Shown here: positions 1-8,534 of the stretch, piece by piece | Layout: each line of letters starts with the position of its first letter | Position numbering within the stretch: position 1 is the first letter of the stretch | Assembly: GCF_000247605.1 (NCBI RefSeq) | Contig: NC_016894.1 | Coordinates: forward strand, 1,787,732 to 1,851,731 | Reading direction: 5' to 3' | From: Acetobacterium woodii DSM 1030 | GTDB lineage: Bacteria > Bacillota > Clostridia > Eubacteriales > Eubacteriaceae | DNA length: 64,000 nucleotides | Notes under the pieces: model-generated | What the model was told of the DNA's origin: nothing | What the model saw: the letters and a program-made list of their open reading frames with translations, nothing else | Database searches by the model: none | Position numbers and translations under genes: made by a program

Positions 1-381
1 ACTGATCTTGAGGTCTACGTATTTAAACGGAATACCTTTGACCAATACATTAATGGTAACCCAAACTTGAATATTGCGATGTATAGCGCATATATTAAAC
101 TTGTTTCATTAAATGGCCAGGAACTGGCTAATCAATTATTTTCAACCGGGATGGAAAAAATTTGCAACTTTTTTTATGTATATTTAACCAATACAAGTGA
201 TCATGAAAATAAAATCCCTTTTTCACAATATACCATTGGTGAGTTTGTCGGATTAAACAGGGCAAACGTTGCCAAATATCTCAAAGTATTGCGGGATGAA
301 AAAGTTATTGAAACACATAGAAACCAGATATTTATCTTAAACATGGAAAAAATGCGAACTTATTGTTCAAAAAATATTTAA
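1..381 (+). CDS. Crp/Fnr-family transcriptional regulator, C-terminal part (5' end outside window)
   Basis: The frame is open from base 1 with no stop, so the gene begins upstream of the window; the internal TTG at 67 is not a convincing start. The visible 126 residues hold the end of the dimerisation helix and a winged helix-turn-helix of Crp type (segment IPFSQYTIGEFVGLNRANVA followed by KYLKVLRDEKVIE, then a basic wing). Proteins of this family bind palindromic promoter sites in response to a ligand or redox signal bound by the N-terminal cyclic-nucleotide-like domain, which cannot be seen here. A strong terminator follows. The family is fairly sure; the effector is unknown. Confidence 0.8.
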   Translation, partial: TDLEVYVFKRNTFDQYINGNPNLNIAMYSAYIKLVSLNGQELANQLFSTGMEKICNFFYVYLTNTSDHENKIPFSQYTIGEFVGLNRANVAKYLKVLRDEKVIETHRNQIFILNMEKMRTYCSKNI

Positions 382-410
382 TAATTCTTAAAATGATTAA
401 CATTTACAAA

Positions 411-455
411 AAAAAGCATCCTTCTGTCTTGTGCGAGACAGAAGGATGCTTTTTT
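411..455 (+). terminator. Intrinsic terminator after the Crp/Fnr gene
   Basis: Perfect 15-bp stem AGCATCCTTCTGTCT / AGACAGAAGGATGCT with a 6-nt loop, then T5. The A-tract before the stem means it could also work on the other strand. Confidence 0.93.
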
Positions 456-486
456 ATCTGTTATCATGACTTCATCGATGTAAACG

Positions 487-498
487 TTGAACGTTCAA
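487..498. promoter_or_regulatory. Perfect 12-bp palindrome, candidate operator
   Basis: TTGAACGTTCAA is a perfect palindrome about 60 bp upstream of the UroD-family gene start and just after the terminator, where a promoter is expected. Its form resembles TetR-family operators. The TetR gene at 7884-8534 closes the locus, so it is a candidate ligand; this is inference only. Confidence 0.4.
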
Positions 499-559
499 TC
501 TAATCAGTAGATCTAATTAAAAAAATTCTCACCCAGAATAATGATCATGGAGGAAAAAA

Positions 560-1945
560 ATGAGTGATATTTTAACTTTGCAGCAGGAACGTGGAAAACT
601 GTACAGTGATTTTTATGGGAATATAATTCCTGAGAGAATGCCCGTTGGTATTACCATACCGCAGCATTTGCTGGCTGAATATGATGGGCAGAATCTCTTC
701 GATTTTCAATTTGACTATTCAAAATTGGCAAATCCGACAAAAGCGCTTTGTGCAAAAATCTATTCAGATTCGTGTCCGGTTACGCCAACCAATTTTTTGT
801 TATCCCGAACGCCATCAATGTATCAATTATACGGGTCACAATCATTTGTAATGGGTAAAGGTGGATTTGTTCAGCATCCCGAAGTTGTCGGAATGAAAGA
901 GGATGAATATCCGCAATTGATCGAAAAAAAATTCGATTTTCTGGTAGAAACGGTCATTCCCCGACAACATAAAAATCTTGATCCTAAAAATCCCATTAAA
1001 ATGGCAACGGCTATCCAAATGGGAAAGATGGCACTGCAAAATGATGAAATGGCATCTTTACCAATCTTTTTTGAAATGATTCAGACGCATGGTTATTACA
1101 TGGGCAGTCCACTGGGATCATTTAATTTTACCGAAGCACCGATTGACTTTATCGCTGATCAACTGCGAAGTTTTTCCGGTATCAGCATGGATATTCGGCG
1201 TCATAAAACGCAACTAAAAGAAGCGGCGGAGGCAGTAATGCCGTTGTTGTATCATTGGGGATTGCCGGCAAATATTCATCCTGAAGGATCGATATTTATT
1301 CCTTTACATATGCCAACATTTATGCGGGAAAAAGATTTTGTGGATATTTATTTGCCGTCATATAAGACAATGCTTCAGCAATACGCTGCAGTAGGCGCCA
1401 GACCGAGTATGTTTTGTGAAGATGATTGGAGTCGTTACCTGGATATTTTATTGTCAGAAATACCTGCCGGTTGTCAAATGCAATTTGAATATGGCGATCC
1501 TCAAACGATTAAAGACAAGCTGAGTAAAAAATTCTTGATTTCTGGTTTATTTCCTAGTAGTTCGCTTAAAACCGATACGCCGGCAGAAATTAAAGATCGA
1601 GCCAAAAAATTCTTGGATATTATGTTACCGGGTGGCGGTTATATTTTTGGATTTGATAAAAATCCCCTAACATTAAAAGAAGTGAATTTGGAAACATTGG
1701 CGGCATTAACTGAGTTTGTCCGTGATTATGCCAAATACGAAAATCACGGCGAAACCTTTGGGCAGCCGCTTAATAGTGAAGGGTTTGTTTTCGATGAAAA
1801 GATTGTTCCAAAACCACAATCACAATATTTGTTTAATTGGGAAGAATTTAAGTTGAATTACCCACTAACACCAGATTTTGCCAGAGCAAATTTCGAACGA
1901 TTCAGTAAAGAAACATTTGATTTTTATATGAATCTGTTAATTTAA
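560..1945 (+). CDS. Uroporphyrinogen-decarboxylase-fold protein, MtaA/CmuA-like methyltransferase candidate (461 aa)
   Basis: The protein has the look of the UroD superfamily in acetogens, where members move methyl groups to or from corrinoid proteins instead of making haem. It is about 100 residues longer than true HemE. The C-terminal half carries family-like segments (HPEGSIFIPLH, PSMFCEDDW, LPGGGYIFGFD), but I do not see a clear His-x-Cys...Cys zinc signature, so catalysis is unproven. The start has GGAGG six bases upstream. It is followed by its own terminator and sits about 1.1 kb before a transporter/corrinoid/UroD cluster, which supports a role in methylated-compound use. It could also be a non-catalytic relative. 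Confidence 0.7.
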   Translation: MSDILTLQQERGKLYSDFYGNIIPERMPVGITIPQHLLAEYDGQNLFDFQFDYSKLANPTKALCAKIYSDSCPVTPTNFLLSRTPSMYQLYGSQSFVMGKGGFVQHPEVVGMKEDEYPQLIEKKFDFLVETVIPRQHKNLDPKNPIKMATAIQMGKMALQNDEMASLPIFFEMIQTHGYYMGSPLGSFNFTEAPIDFIADQLRSFSGISMDIRRHKTQLKEAAEAVMPLLYHWGLPANIHPEGSIFIPLHMPTFMREKDFVDIYLPSYKTMLQQYAAVGARPSMFCEDDWSRYLDILLSEIPAGCQMQFEYGDPQTIKDKLSKKFLISGLFPSSSLKTDTPAEIKDRAKKFLDIMLPGGGYIFGFDKNPLTLKEVNLETLAALTEFVRDYAKYENHGETFGQPLNSEGFVFDEKIVPKPQSQYLFNWEEFKLNYPLTPDFARANFERFSKETFDFYMNLLI

Positions 1946-1962
1946 GAATAAATAATTAAACT

Positions 1963-2005
1963 ATAATCGCCAGGTTGCCGTCTGCTAACCTGGCGATTAT
2001 TTTAT
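1963..2005. terminator. Bidirectional terminator between convergent genes
   Basis: Perfect 14-bp stem ATAATCGCCAGGTT / AACCTGGCGATTAT with a 10-nt loop and a following T-rich stretch. It lies between the UroD-family gene (+) and the zinc-ribbon gene (-). Confidence 0.9.
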
Positions 2006-2041
2006 GCGAAATAATTGTAATTGAAAATAACACTGCGAAAA

Positions 2042-2308
2042 TTATACGCTTTTCCATCGTTTCAGGGTTGGGAAAAATTTTTCCATTTCTTTTTTGGCTT
2101 CTTCTTCACTCATTTTCGGTTTTTCTTTCATTAGATAGGGGATGCTTATCTCGATCATGCGTTCTTTAGTAATTTTACTTGTAAATTCACCATTTTTATA
2201 GCAATCGTCACAATAGTCGCTACTTTTGCTGCCGTTTTTTTCGGTTCCGTATAAGTCGTTACTAATCCCCATTGGTTTTCCACAGCTCTGACATAACTTT
2301 TCATCCAT
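2042..2308 (-). CDS. Small zinc-ribbon protein (88 aa)
   Basis: The first half has a four-cysteine ribbon (CQSCGKPM near residue 7 and CDDCYKNGEF near residue 35), matching the small putative zinc-ribbon family found across Clostridia; the rest is a charged helical tail. I chose the ATG at 2308, although the frame runs open to 2479, because GGAG sits seven bases before it on the minus strand and the family begins shortly before the first CxxC. The upstream extension does not look like protein. Partner and function are unknown; zinc binding is inferred from the cysteines. Confidence 0.75.
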   Translation of the reverse strand: MDEKLCQSCGKPMGISNDLYGTEKNGSKSSDYCDDCYKNGEFTSKITKERMIEISIPYLMKEKPKMSEEEAKKEMEKFFPTLKRWKSV

Positions 2309-2719
2309 TTCTGATCTCCAATCATTATAAGAATTATTATCTAGCAAGATAAATGAATCGTAAGCGAAGCAATTTGATGTTTGAATAGTGGCGATTCTGG
2401 TGATAAAAAAATACTTGCTAAATTGTATATCAAGGATATTCTTATCAACAATTATACCTTTTTTAAAATTTTTAAACAACTAACAAAATCGGTTATAAAT
2501 AATCGTCACTATGGATTCGATAAAAAGCGTCCGAACAGTTGAAAATAAATTGTAAAAACATCGTAATAAACAATATAAGCGCGAAAAAGAAAAATAAATT
2601 AAGTGACAAATGATAAATGAAATAATGATAAATATCGATAATAATTGAAATATACGTATAATATAACGATTACAAAAGCTGCAAATTCTGTAAATTGATA
2701 AAAATATACTAAAATAGTA
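2309..2719. other. AT-rich intergenic stretch, nothing recognised
   Basis: About 410 bases of very AT-rich DNA between the zinc-ribbon start and the promoter of the transporter gene. It presumably holds the minus-strand promoter. No gene, repeat or RNA structure was recognised. Confidence 0.5.
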
Positions 2720-2748
2720 TTGACTTCCATCATGAATACGAGTACAAT
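2720..2748 (+). promoter_or_regulatory. Sigma-A promoter for the first GPH transporter operon
   Basis: TTGACT, 17-bp spacer, TACAAT. It implies a leader of roughly 300 nt before the transporter start at 3056. Confidence 0.7.
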
Positions 2749-2762
2749 CACATTACAAGATT

Positions 2763-2790
2763 AATTGTAAATATAATATTAATTACAATT
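2763..2790. promoter_or_regulatory. Inverted repeat just downstream of the promoter, candidate operator
   Basis: AATTGTAA and TTACAATT are perfect 8-bp inverted arms separated by 12 bp. They lie about +8 to +35 from the predicted transcription start, a position where a bound repressor would block elongation. Another ATTACAA lies at 2752. The protein that binds is unknown. Confidence 0.45.
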
Positions 2791-3055
2791 TAAAAGCCTT
2801 GAATGTAAATTTCAAACAATCAAAATCTTATCTGTACTTTTTGAAGTGAATTGATTAATGCGGAAAGGAGGAATTACAAGGTATAGTTTCACCAGTTGAT
2901 GAGCAGTACGAAGTTACCGGAATAAAGTACGAATAGATTTTTTTAGGATAGTTGCTGTGCGTGGTTTGGAGCTTTTATTCATGATATTGGAAATAGTCAT
3001 TTAAAAGGAATCATTATTGTTATATTAAATTAAAAGTAATAAAGGAGAAAAAAAT

Positions 3056-4420
3056 ATGAACAAACCTTTAAAAAAGTCTGCAATTAATCTTTATGGATTA
3101 CCATCCTTTGGATTTCAGACACTCGTTAACATTGAAGTCTTTTTATTCGCAGCATTTCTAACTGATTTTGCAAAAATACCTTTAGCGTTAGTTAGTACAA
3201 TTTTGCTGGTCACAAGTATTATCGATATCGTTTCGGTTCCAACGGCTGGTGTTATTTTAGAAAAAAGTAATATGAAATGGGGGAAATACCGTTCTTGGTT
3301 GTTGGTCGGACCACCGGTGGCAGCATTCTTTTATGTCTTTCAGTTTTCACAAATTGGGGGATCAGCTGAAGTCACGGCAATCATTATCATTTTAGGGTTT
3401 GCGATCAGCCATTTAGTTTGGAATACGTTTTATGCAGCTCATATTTCCTTGAACAATGCGTTAACGACAATCCGCGAAGAACGGATTATGATGGCCAGTA
3501 ATCGTGGGATGTTTAATGCTCTTGGGGCACTGGTCTTTTCATATTTCGGAGTTAAATCAATTACGGCAATTGGTGCCAGTGTTGGAAATCCGGTATTAGG
3601 TTATACGTATATGGCGGCAATTACGGGTGTTATCATGATAGTCTGTAATATTATCTATTTTATTACGATAAAAGACTATGCTCAAAACGGCAGCACAACA
3701 GCAGCAGGAAAAGCCGATAAGATGCCGATTAGCGAAATGATCAAACAAATTATTGTTAACCCGCCGTTAATTGGTTTAATGTTAGTGGAATTAGGAAGAT
3801 ATTTGGGTCGCTTTATTATATTTGGAATGGCATTCTACTATTTTAAATACGTTATTAATGATTTGCCTGGGTTGGCGATATTTTTGACGGGTTTAACGAT
3901 TGTCAGTTTCTTTGCCGCAATGATCGCTGCACCAGTAGCTAAACGACTTGGTGAAAAATACACATATGCCCTTTCTTTAGGAATTTTAATTATTGGCTTG
4001 CTGATGGTTTGGTTTTTACCTTTGGATGCCAATGCCTTTAAAATTATTATGTTTGTTGCTTATATTGGTTATGGTTTACCGGATTCCCTTGGCGTTGCTA
4101 TGTACTCAGCGACGGTTGATTATGGCGAATGGAAAACAGGTAAAAATGCTCGTGGTTTCATTATGTCGTTAATAAGCATTCCTATAAAAACATCCATACT
4201 CATCCGCTCAGTCATAATTTCAGCCGTACTTGTATCAGTAAATTATGTTGCAGATATGGCAGTTACGCCGGAACTGGTTCAGGGGATTAAAAACGGGTTT
4301 GCTTTATATCCATCCATCATTATGATCATCGGTTTGCTGTTAATGTTAAAAATGTACACATTGACGCCGAAAAAAATGGCGGAAATGAGTGCTGAAGTTG
4401 AAGCAAGAAAACAAAAATAA
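3056..4420 (+). CDS. GPH-type MFS cation symporter, paralogue 1 (454 aa)
   Basis: A twelve-segment membrane protein of the glycoside-pentoside-hexuronide:cation symporter group (MFS_2). Family-like landmarks are the opening YGLPSFGFQ, the loop KWGKYRSWLL after helix 2 and DYGEWKTGKNARG before helix 11. Start: AAAGGAG seven bases upstream. It heads a cluster with a corrinoid protein and a UroD-type methyltransferase and is a close paralogue of the transporter at 6448. The likely job is therefore import of a methylated substrate or export of its demethylated product rather than sugar uptake; the substrate is inferred from context only. Confidence 0.85.
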   Translation: MNKPLKKSAINLYGLPSFGFQTLVNIEVFLFAAFLTDFAKIPLALVSTILLVTSIIDIVSVPTAGVILEKSNMKWGKYRSWLLVGPPVAAFFYVFQFSQIGGSAEVTAIIIILGFAISHLVWNTFYAAHISLNNALTTIREERIMMASNRGMFNALGALVFSYFGVKSITAIGASVGNPVLGYTYMAAITGVIMIVCNIIYFITIKDYAQNGSTTAAGKADKMPISEMIKQIIVNPPLIGLMLVELGRYLGRFIIFGMAFYYFKYVINDLPGLAIFLTGLTIVSFFAAMIAAPVAKRLGEKYTYALSLGILIIGLLMVWFLPLDANAFKIIMFVAYIGYGLPDSLGVAMYSATVDYGEWKTGKNARGFIMSLISIPIKTSILIRSVIISAVLVSVNYVADMAVTPELVQGIKNGFALYPSIIMIIGLLLMLKMYTLTPKKMAEMSAEVEARKQK

Positions 4421-4440
4421 GTTAAATAACAAAATGATTT

Positions 4441-4468
4441 ATAGACGAGGCAATTTTGTCTCGTCTAT
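4441..4468 (+). terminator. Intercistronic hairpin between transporter and corrinoid gene
   Basis: ATAGACGAGGCAA / TTGTCTCGTCTAT, 13-bp arms with G-T wobble and a tiny loop, no T-run after it. More likely a leaky attenuator or mRNA-stability hairpin inside an operon than a full terminator. Confidence 0.6.
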
Positions 4469-4525
4469 GATCAGACTAAAACGATTAACGCTTAATTAAA
4501 TTTATTATTATGAGGAGAATTTAGG

Positions 4526-5155
4526 ATGTCAAAAATTGAAGAAGTTAAAGCAAAAGTTGAAGCCGGAAAATCTAAATTAGTGCCGGGTTTGGTTCAGGAA
4601 GCATTGGCAGAAGGGAATAAACCAGACGAAATTCTCCAGGCCATGGTAGATTCGATGGGGATTGTCGGAGAAAAATTCTCATCAGGAGAAATTTTTGTGC
4701 CGGAAATGTTAATTGCAGCCAAAGCAATGTCAAAAGGGGTGGAGGTATTAAAACCACTTATGGCGGGAGAGGGTTCAACTTCGTTAGGAACCTGTGTCAT
4801 TGGAACCGTTGCCGGAGATTTACATGATATTGGAAAAAACCTTGTGGCGATGATGATCGAAAGTGCCGGATTTGAAATGATTGATCTTGGTGTTGACGTG
4901 CCGGCGGATACTTTTGTGCAGGCGGTTAAAGATAATGCCAACGTTAAAATAGTTGCATGCTCGGGGCTTTTGACCACCACGATGCCAGCGTTAAAAGAAG
5001 CTGTAGCAACCATTAAAACCGCATACCCGGAGATGAAAGTTATTGTTGGCGGGGCGCCGGTTACACCGGAATATGCGACTGAAGTTGGAGCTGATGGATA
5101 CGCAGCGGATGCTGGTAGCGCTGCCGTTAAAGCGAAAGAATTAGTAACGGCTTAA
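4526..5155 (+). CDS. Corrinoid (B12-binding) protein of a methyltransferase system (209 aa)
   Basis: Carries a methyl group on a corrinoid between two methyltransferases in the cytoplasm. The layout is an N-terminal helical cap (about 1-85) and a Rossmann-like B12 domain. The cobalamin signature GDLHDIGKN gives D98, H100 (expected lower axial ligand) and G103; a later GGAPVT loop near residue 175 is also typical. Length is normal for the MtaC/MtvC class. It lies between a GPH transporter and a UroD-type methyltransferase, the expected substrate-side partner. A paralogue is at 60946. No reductive activator is encoded nearby. Confidence 0.93.
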   Translation: MSKIEEVKAKVEAGKSKLVPGLVQEALAEGNKPDEILQAMVDSMGIVGEKFSSGEIFVPEMLIAAKAMSKGVEVLKPLMAGEGSTSLGTCVIGTVAGDLHDIGKNLVAMMIESAGFEMIDLGVDVPADTFVQAVKDNANVKIVACSGLLTTTMPALKEAVATIKTAYPEMKVIVGGAPVTPEYATEVGADGYAADAGSAAVKAKELVTA

Positions 5156-5170
5156 ATTTCTTTTTCATAA

Positions 5171-5269
5171 CCTGTAGGCGAGCAGTTCATTGAATTGTTC
5201 GCTGGACCATGTAGAAATTGTTTTGTGCAAAACTGGGCACAAAGTTCACGGCATTTTCGTAATTGCCTA
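5171..5269. repeat. Truncated copy (A) of the 171-bp inverted-repeat element
   Basis: About 100 bp matching the core and right arm of the full element copies at 20869, 39459 and 57345. It keeps the right terminus TAATTGCCTA but lacks the left arm, and has the same core/arm arrangement as the copy at 57345. It sits in the gap between the corrinoid and methyltransferase genes, so it is transcribed as part of that operon and could form a hairpin in the mRNA. Confidence 0.8.
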
Positions 5270-5298
5270 AAATTGATTGTAACAAAGGAGAAAGTATA

Positions 5299-6279
5299 AT
5301 GTTAACAAAAAGACAGAATTTAGTAGAAGTGATGAAGGGTGGAAAGCCAGATCGATTTGTAAAACAATATGAGGCATTGGCATTAATGATGAAAACTCCA
5401 ATTACCCGTTTAAAACCGCCGGTTGGAGGATCAATTGTTAATGAATGGGGTGTGACGCTTAGTTGGCCGGAAGGACAGCTAGGTTCATTTCCAGTTCATG
5501 ACAAAGAACATATTGTTATAAAAGATATCACAAAATGGCGGGATTATGTTAAAGCACCGGAATTGGAATATCCTGAAGAGGCATGGGCGATGGCGATCGC
5601 CGACGCTCAGGCAGTTGATCGTAACGATCAATATGTTACCGTATTCGTGGCACCGGGCATTTTTGAACATGTTCATTATCTCATGAGTATGGAAGAAGCA
5701 CTCATGGCTTATTATGAAGAACCTGAAGCGATGCATGAACTCATTGATTATCTTGTCGAATTTGAACTCAAGTTGGCAAAAGAATTTATTGACCATCTTC
5801 ACCCAGATGCTGTTTTTCATCACGATGATTGGGGCAGTCAGATTAACTCGTTTATTTCTCCGGCAATGTTTGAAGAGTTTTTTGTCCCTGCTTATAAAAA
5901 AATATACGGTTATTATAAAGACAATGGTGTTGAACTGATCGTCCATCATAGTGATAGCTATGCGGCCAATTTGGTTCCGGCAATGATTGAGATGGGGATT
6001 GACATCTGGCAAGGTGTTATGAACACGAATAAAATTCCTGAATTAATTAAAGAATATGGCGATAAAATTACATTTATGGGAGGGATTCACAGTGGTTTAG
6101 TTGATTTCCCGGGTTGGACACCGGAAATTGTTGCTAAATATGTTGAAGAGACCTGTCGCGAAAACGGAAAACTTTTCTTTATTCCGTGCCAGACATCGGG
6201 TTTGCCAATCGACTCATTCCCTGGGGTATATGAAACCATTAATAAAGAGATTGAAAAAATGACAAAGGAAATGTTTTAG
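5299..6279 (+). CDS. UroD-family corrinoid methyltransferase, MtaA/MtvB-like (326 aa)
   Basis: A TIM-barrel methyltransferase expected to move a methyl group to or from the corrinoid protein encoded just upstream. Segments fit the MtaA/CmuA/MtvB class: HHDDWGSQ, VHHSDSY, FMGGIHSG and IPCQTSG, where the late Cys with the upstream His/Asp could bind zinc. I placed the start at the ATG at 5299, with AGGAG eight bases upstream, rather than an in-frame codon at 5263 that overlaps the repeat element. Length agrees with the family (about 320-340). Whether it demethylates a substrate or services the corrinoid cannot be told from sequence; the substrate is unknown. Confidence 0.85.
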   Translation: MLTKRQNLVEVMKGGKPDRFVKQYEALALMMKTPITRLKPPVGGSIVNEWGVTLSWPEGQLGSFPVHDKEHIVIKDITKWRDYVKAPELEYPEEAWAMAIADAQAVDRNDQYVTVFVAPGIFEHVHYLMSMEEALMAYYEEPEAMHELIDYLVEFELKLAKEFIDHLHPDAVFHHDDWGSQINSFISPAMFEEFFVPAYKKIYGYYKDNGVELIVHHSDSYAANLVPAMIEMGIDIWQGVMNTNKIPELIKEYGDKITFMGGIHSGLVDFPGWTPEIVAKYVEETCRENGKLFFIPCQTSGLPIDSFPGVYETINKEIEKMTKEMF

Positions 6280-6332
6280 GAAGCAACAAAAAATTTCATC
6301 AGCTTTATAAGATGCAGATAAATTTGTCATCA

Positions 6333-6370
6333 TCAACAAGAAGTCTTTTGTAAAAAAGGCTTCTTGTTGA
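6333..6370 (+). terminator. Hairpin after the methyltransferase gene
   Basis: TCAACAAGAAG / CTTCTTGTTGA, perfect 11-bp arms, but no clear T-run behind it. Possible weak terminator or processing site before the second transporter. Confidence 0.5.
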
Positions 6371-6447
6371 TTGAGATTTAATGGTTAGGTGGATTATGGG
6401 TCGAAAGAGGTGTGAGAAATCAATTGCTTTAAAGGAGAGAAATAAAA

Positions 6448-7803
6448 ATGGCTGAAAAATTAAAAAAACGGGTCATTTATTTATATGGATTACCATCATT
6501 TGGGTTTCAAATTTTTATTTACGTTGAATTGATGTTTTTTTCAGCATTCTTGACCGATGCAATCAAGATGCCAGTTGCATTGGCGGGATCGGTCCTCATG
6601 ATTACCAGCATCTTTGATTTGCTTTGGGTACCAGTGGCTGGGATTATCCTTCAAAAAAGTAATCTGAAATGGGGAAAATTTCGTTCATGGTTACTAATCG
6701 GTCCGCCAGTGGCAGCAATGCTTTATATCCTTCAGTTTTTAAAGATTGGCGACTCAATGACAAATGCGATTACGGCTTGTCTTGGTTTTATCATTGGGCA
6801 CTTGGTATTCGATGTTTTTTATTCAGCTCATATTGCGATGAATAGTGCATTATCGGATAACGTTGACGAACGAGTCAAAATGTCTGCAAATCGGGGGATT
6901 TTTAATGCGCTTGGTTCACTTACGTTTTCATATGTCGGAGTTAAAGCGATTCAGGCGGCGGGAAGTATTACTAACGATCCGGCATGGGGTTATACCACCG
7001 TTGTTATTTTAGTAGCTTTGATAATGGTCCTGTGTTATTGGATCTTTTTTTATCTGACTAAAGAATATGCTTTTCGTGGCACGGTGCCTAAATCTCAAAA
7101 AAAAGAGAGTATGTCAATCCCTGAAATATTACAACAACTTTTTCAAAATCCGCCGTTAATTGGTTTGTTATTGATTGATTTAGGACGTTATGTTGGTAAA
7201 TATGTTGTTTTGGGGTTATCATTTTATTATTTTAAATATGTTCTTGATGATCTTCCGGGAATGGCGATTTTTATGACCGGTTTAACAATGGTTATTTTGA
7301 TTTCGGCAACTTTAGCAACAACTGTTTCTAAAAAAATAGGGCCTCATAAAGCTTATATCGGAGCATTGTGTATCTTTATTGCGGGTTTACTGATTACCTG
7401 GTTGGTACCAATGTCACCAACCGCGTTTAAAATAGTGATGTTAGTATCTTTTGTTGGTTATGGTCTGCCAGATTCTCTGGTCGTTGCTATGTATGCTTCT
7501 TGTGTTGATTATGGGGAGTGGCGAACGGGAAAAAACGTTCGCGGTTTTATCATGGCGTTATTGACCACCCCAATTAAAGTGGGAAACTTCATTAAAAGTG
7601 TTATTATCACAACGGTATTGGCTTCAGCAGGATACATTGCAGATATGTCACCAACGCCACAGCTAATTCAAGGGATTAAAAATGGTTTTTGTCTATATCC
7701 CGCATTAGTTATGATATTTGGATTAATTGTTTTTATCGTTCTTTCTAGAAAAATGAAAGACATGGAGAATGATATTGTTGCCAAAAAATTAAAAGAAGTA
7801 TAA
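6448..7803 (+). CDS. GPH-type MFS cation symporter, paralogue 2 (451 aa)
   Basis: Paralogue of the protein at 3056 with the same landmarks (YGLPSFGFQ at the N-terminus, KWGKFRSWLL, DYGEWRTGKNVRG). Twelve predicted membrane helices and a normal length. AAAGGAG lies nine bases before the ATG. Together the two transporters bracket the corrinoid and methyltransferase genes, which points to two related substrates or to a substrate/product pair. A strong terminator closes the locus. Confidence 0.85.
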   Translation: MAEKLKKRVIYLYGLPSFGFQIFIYVELMFFSAFLTDAIKMPVALAGSVLMITSIFDLLWVPVAGIILQKSNLKWGKFRSWLLIGPPVAAMLYILQFLKIGDSMTNAITACLGFIIGHLVFDVFYSAHIAMNSALSDNVDERVKMSANRGIFNALGSLTFSYVGVKAIQAAGSITNDPAWGYTTVVILVALIMVLCYWIFFYLTKEYAFRGTVPKSQKKESMSIPEILQQLFQNPPLIGLLLIDLGRYVGKYVVLGLSFYYFKYVLDDLPGMAIFMTGLTMVILISATLATTVSKKIGPHKAYIGALCIFIAGLLITWLVPMSPTAFKIVMLVSFVGYGLPDSLVVAMYASCVDYGEWRTGKNVRGFIMALLTTPIKVGNFIKSVIITTVLASAGYIADMSPTPQLIQGIKNGFCLYPALVMIFGLIVFIVLSRKMKDMENDIVAKKLKEV

Positions 7804-7817
7804 ATGATTATTTTAAT

Positions 7818-7868
7818 TAAAAAAGGATGTTCAAACCTGCATGAGTTGGTTTGAAACATCCTTTTTTG
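7818..7868. terminator. Bidirectional terminator between transporter 2 and TetR gene
   Basis: AAAAGGATGTTCAAACC pairs with GGTTTGAAACATCCTTTT (one bulged A) across an 11-nt loop, with A-tract before and T-run after, so it serves both convergent genes. Confidence 0.9.
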
Positions 7869-7883
7869 AGGTTTTAAAATAAG

Positions 7884-8534
7884 CTATTCGCAAAGAAAAT
7901 GGATTGAACTGCAATCAATGTTTTTGGCAATCTGAATGCCTTTGTAAAGGAGGGTGGTAATAGCATGTTGATCGATTCCAAGCAAACGGGGAATAATGCC
8001 ATTTAATAGAAAGACAATTTCATCAATAGAATCATTAAGTGGTTTTTCAAAATATTTAAGGAAATATTCGCGTCGTCCGCCAAAATCAAGATAAAGCAAA
8101 TTGTCAAATTCGCGATCACTAATGACAAGTTTATAATCTCGAATATAACCGCGATAGGTAGTGCGAATAAAATCACCGGCAATACGATAGTTTGAAGCTT
8201 TTTTTAAAATTTCGTAGTAAAAGCGGCGATTATTTTTATTGTTAAGGATCAAATCAAAATAAATTTGGCTTAACGTAGCGTGACGAAGGATTGAATTATC
8301 AAACTCAGCAATGGACAATTCATTTAAAAAATCATTGATTTGCTTATAATAATCAGCATAAATTTCGTGAACGATATTATCTTTGGTTTTGAAGTAATAG
8401 GTAAAAAGTCCAATGGGAGTATCAGCGACGGTTACGATATCTTTAATTTTTGTATTTTCATAACCGTGTTCATAAAAAAGTTTTTTTGAAATTTGATAGA
8501 GATGATTACGTGTCTGAATGCCTTTTTCGTACAT
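7884..8534 (-). CDS. TetR/AcrR-family transcriptional regulator (216 aa)
   Basis: The first ~60 residues form the TetR helix-turn-helix (LFYEHGYENTKIKDIVTVAD followed by PIGLFTYYFKTKDNI); the rest is an all-helical ligand domain with no recognised family. It converges on the transporter/corrinoid/methyltransferase locus and is the natural candidate for its control, perhaps through the palindromes at 487 or 2763. The start has ATAGGAG about eight bases upstream. Regulation of the neighbours is inference. Confidence 0.85.
   Translation of the reverse strand: MYEKGIQTRNHLYQISKKLFYEHGYENTKIKDIVTVADTPIGLFTYYFKTKDNIVHEIYADYYKQINDFLNELSIAEFDNSILRHATLSQIYFDLILNNKNNRRFYYEILKKASNYRIAGDFIRTTYRGYIRDYKLVISDREFDNLLYLDFGGRREYFLKYFEKPLNDSIDEIVFLLNGIIPRLLGIDQHAITTLLYKGIQIAKNIDCSSIHFLCE

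Noticed and set aside
4594-5013. 139-aa minus-strand frame
   Set aside because: Shadow of the corrinoid protein gene; no start signal.
5485-6012. 175-aa frame on the minus strand
   Set aside because: Lies fully inside the methyltransferase gene on the other strand, with no ribosome site and no protein-like pattern; a shadow.
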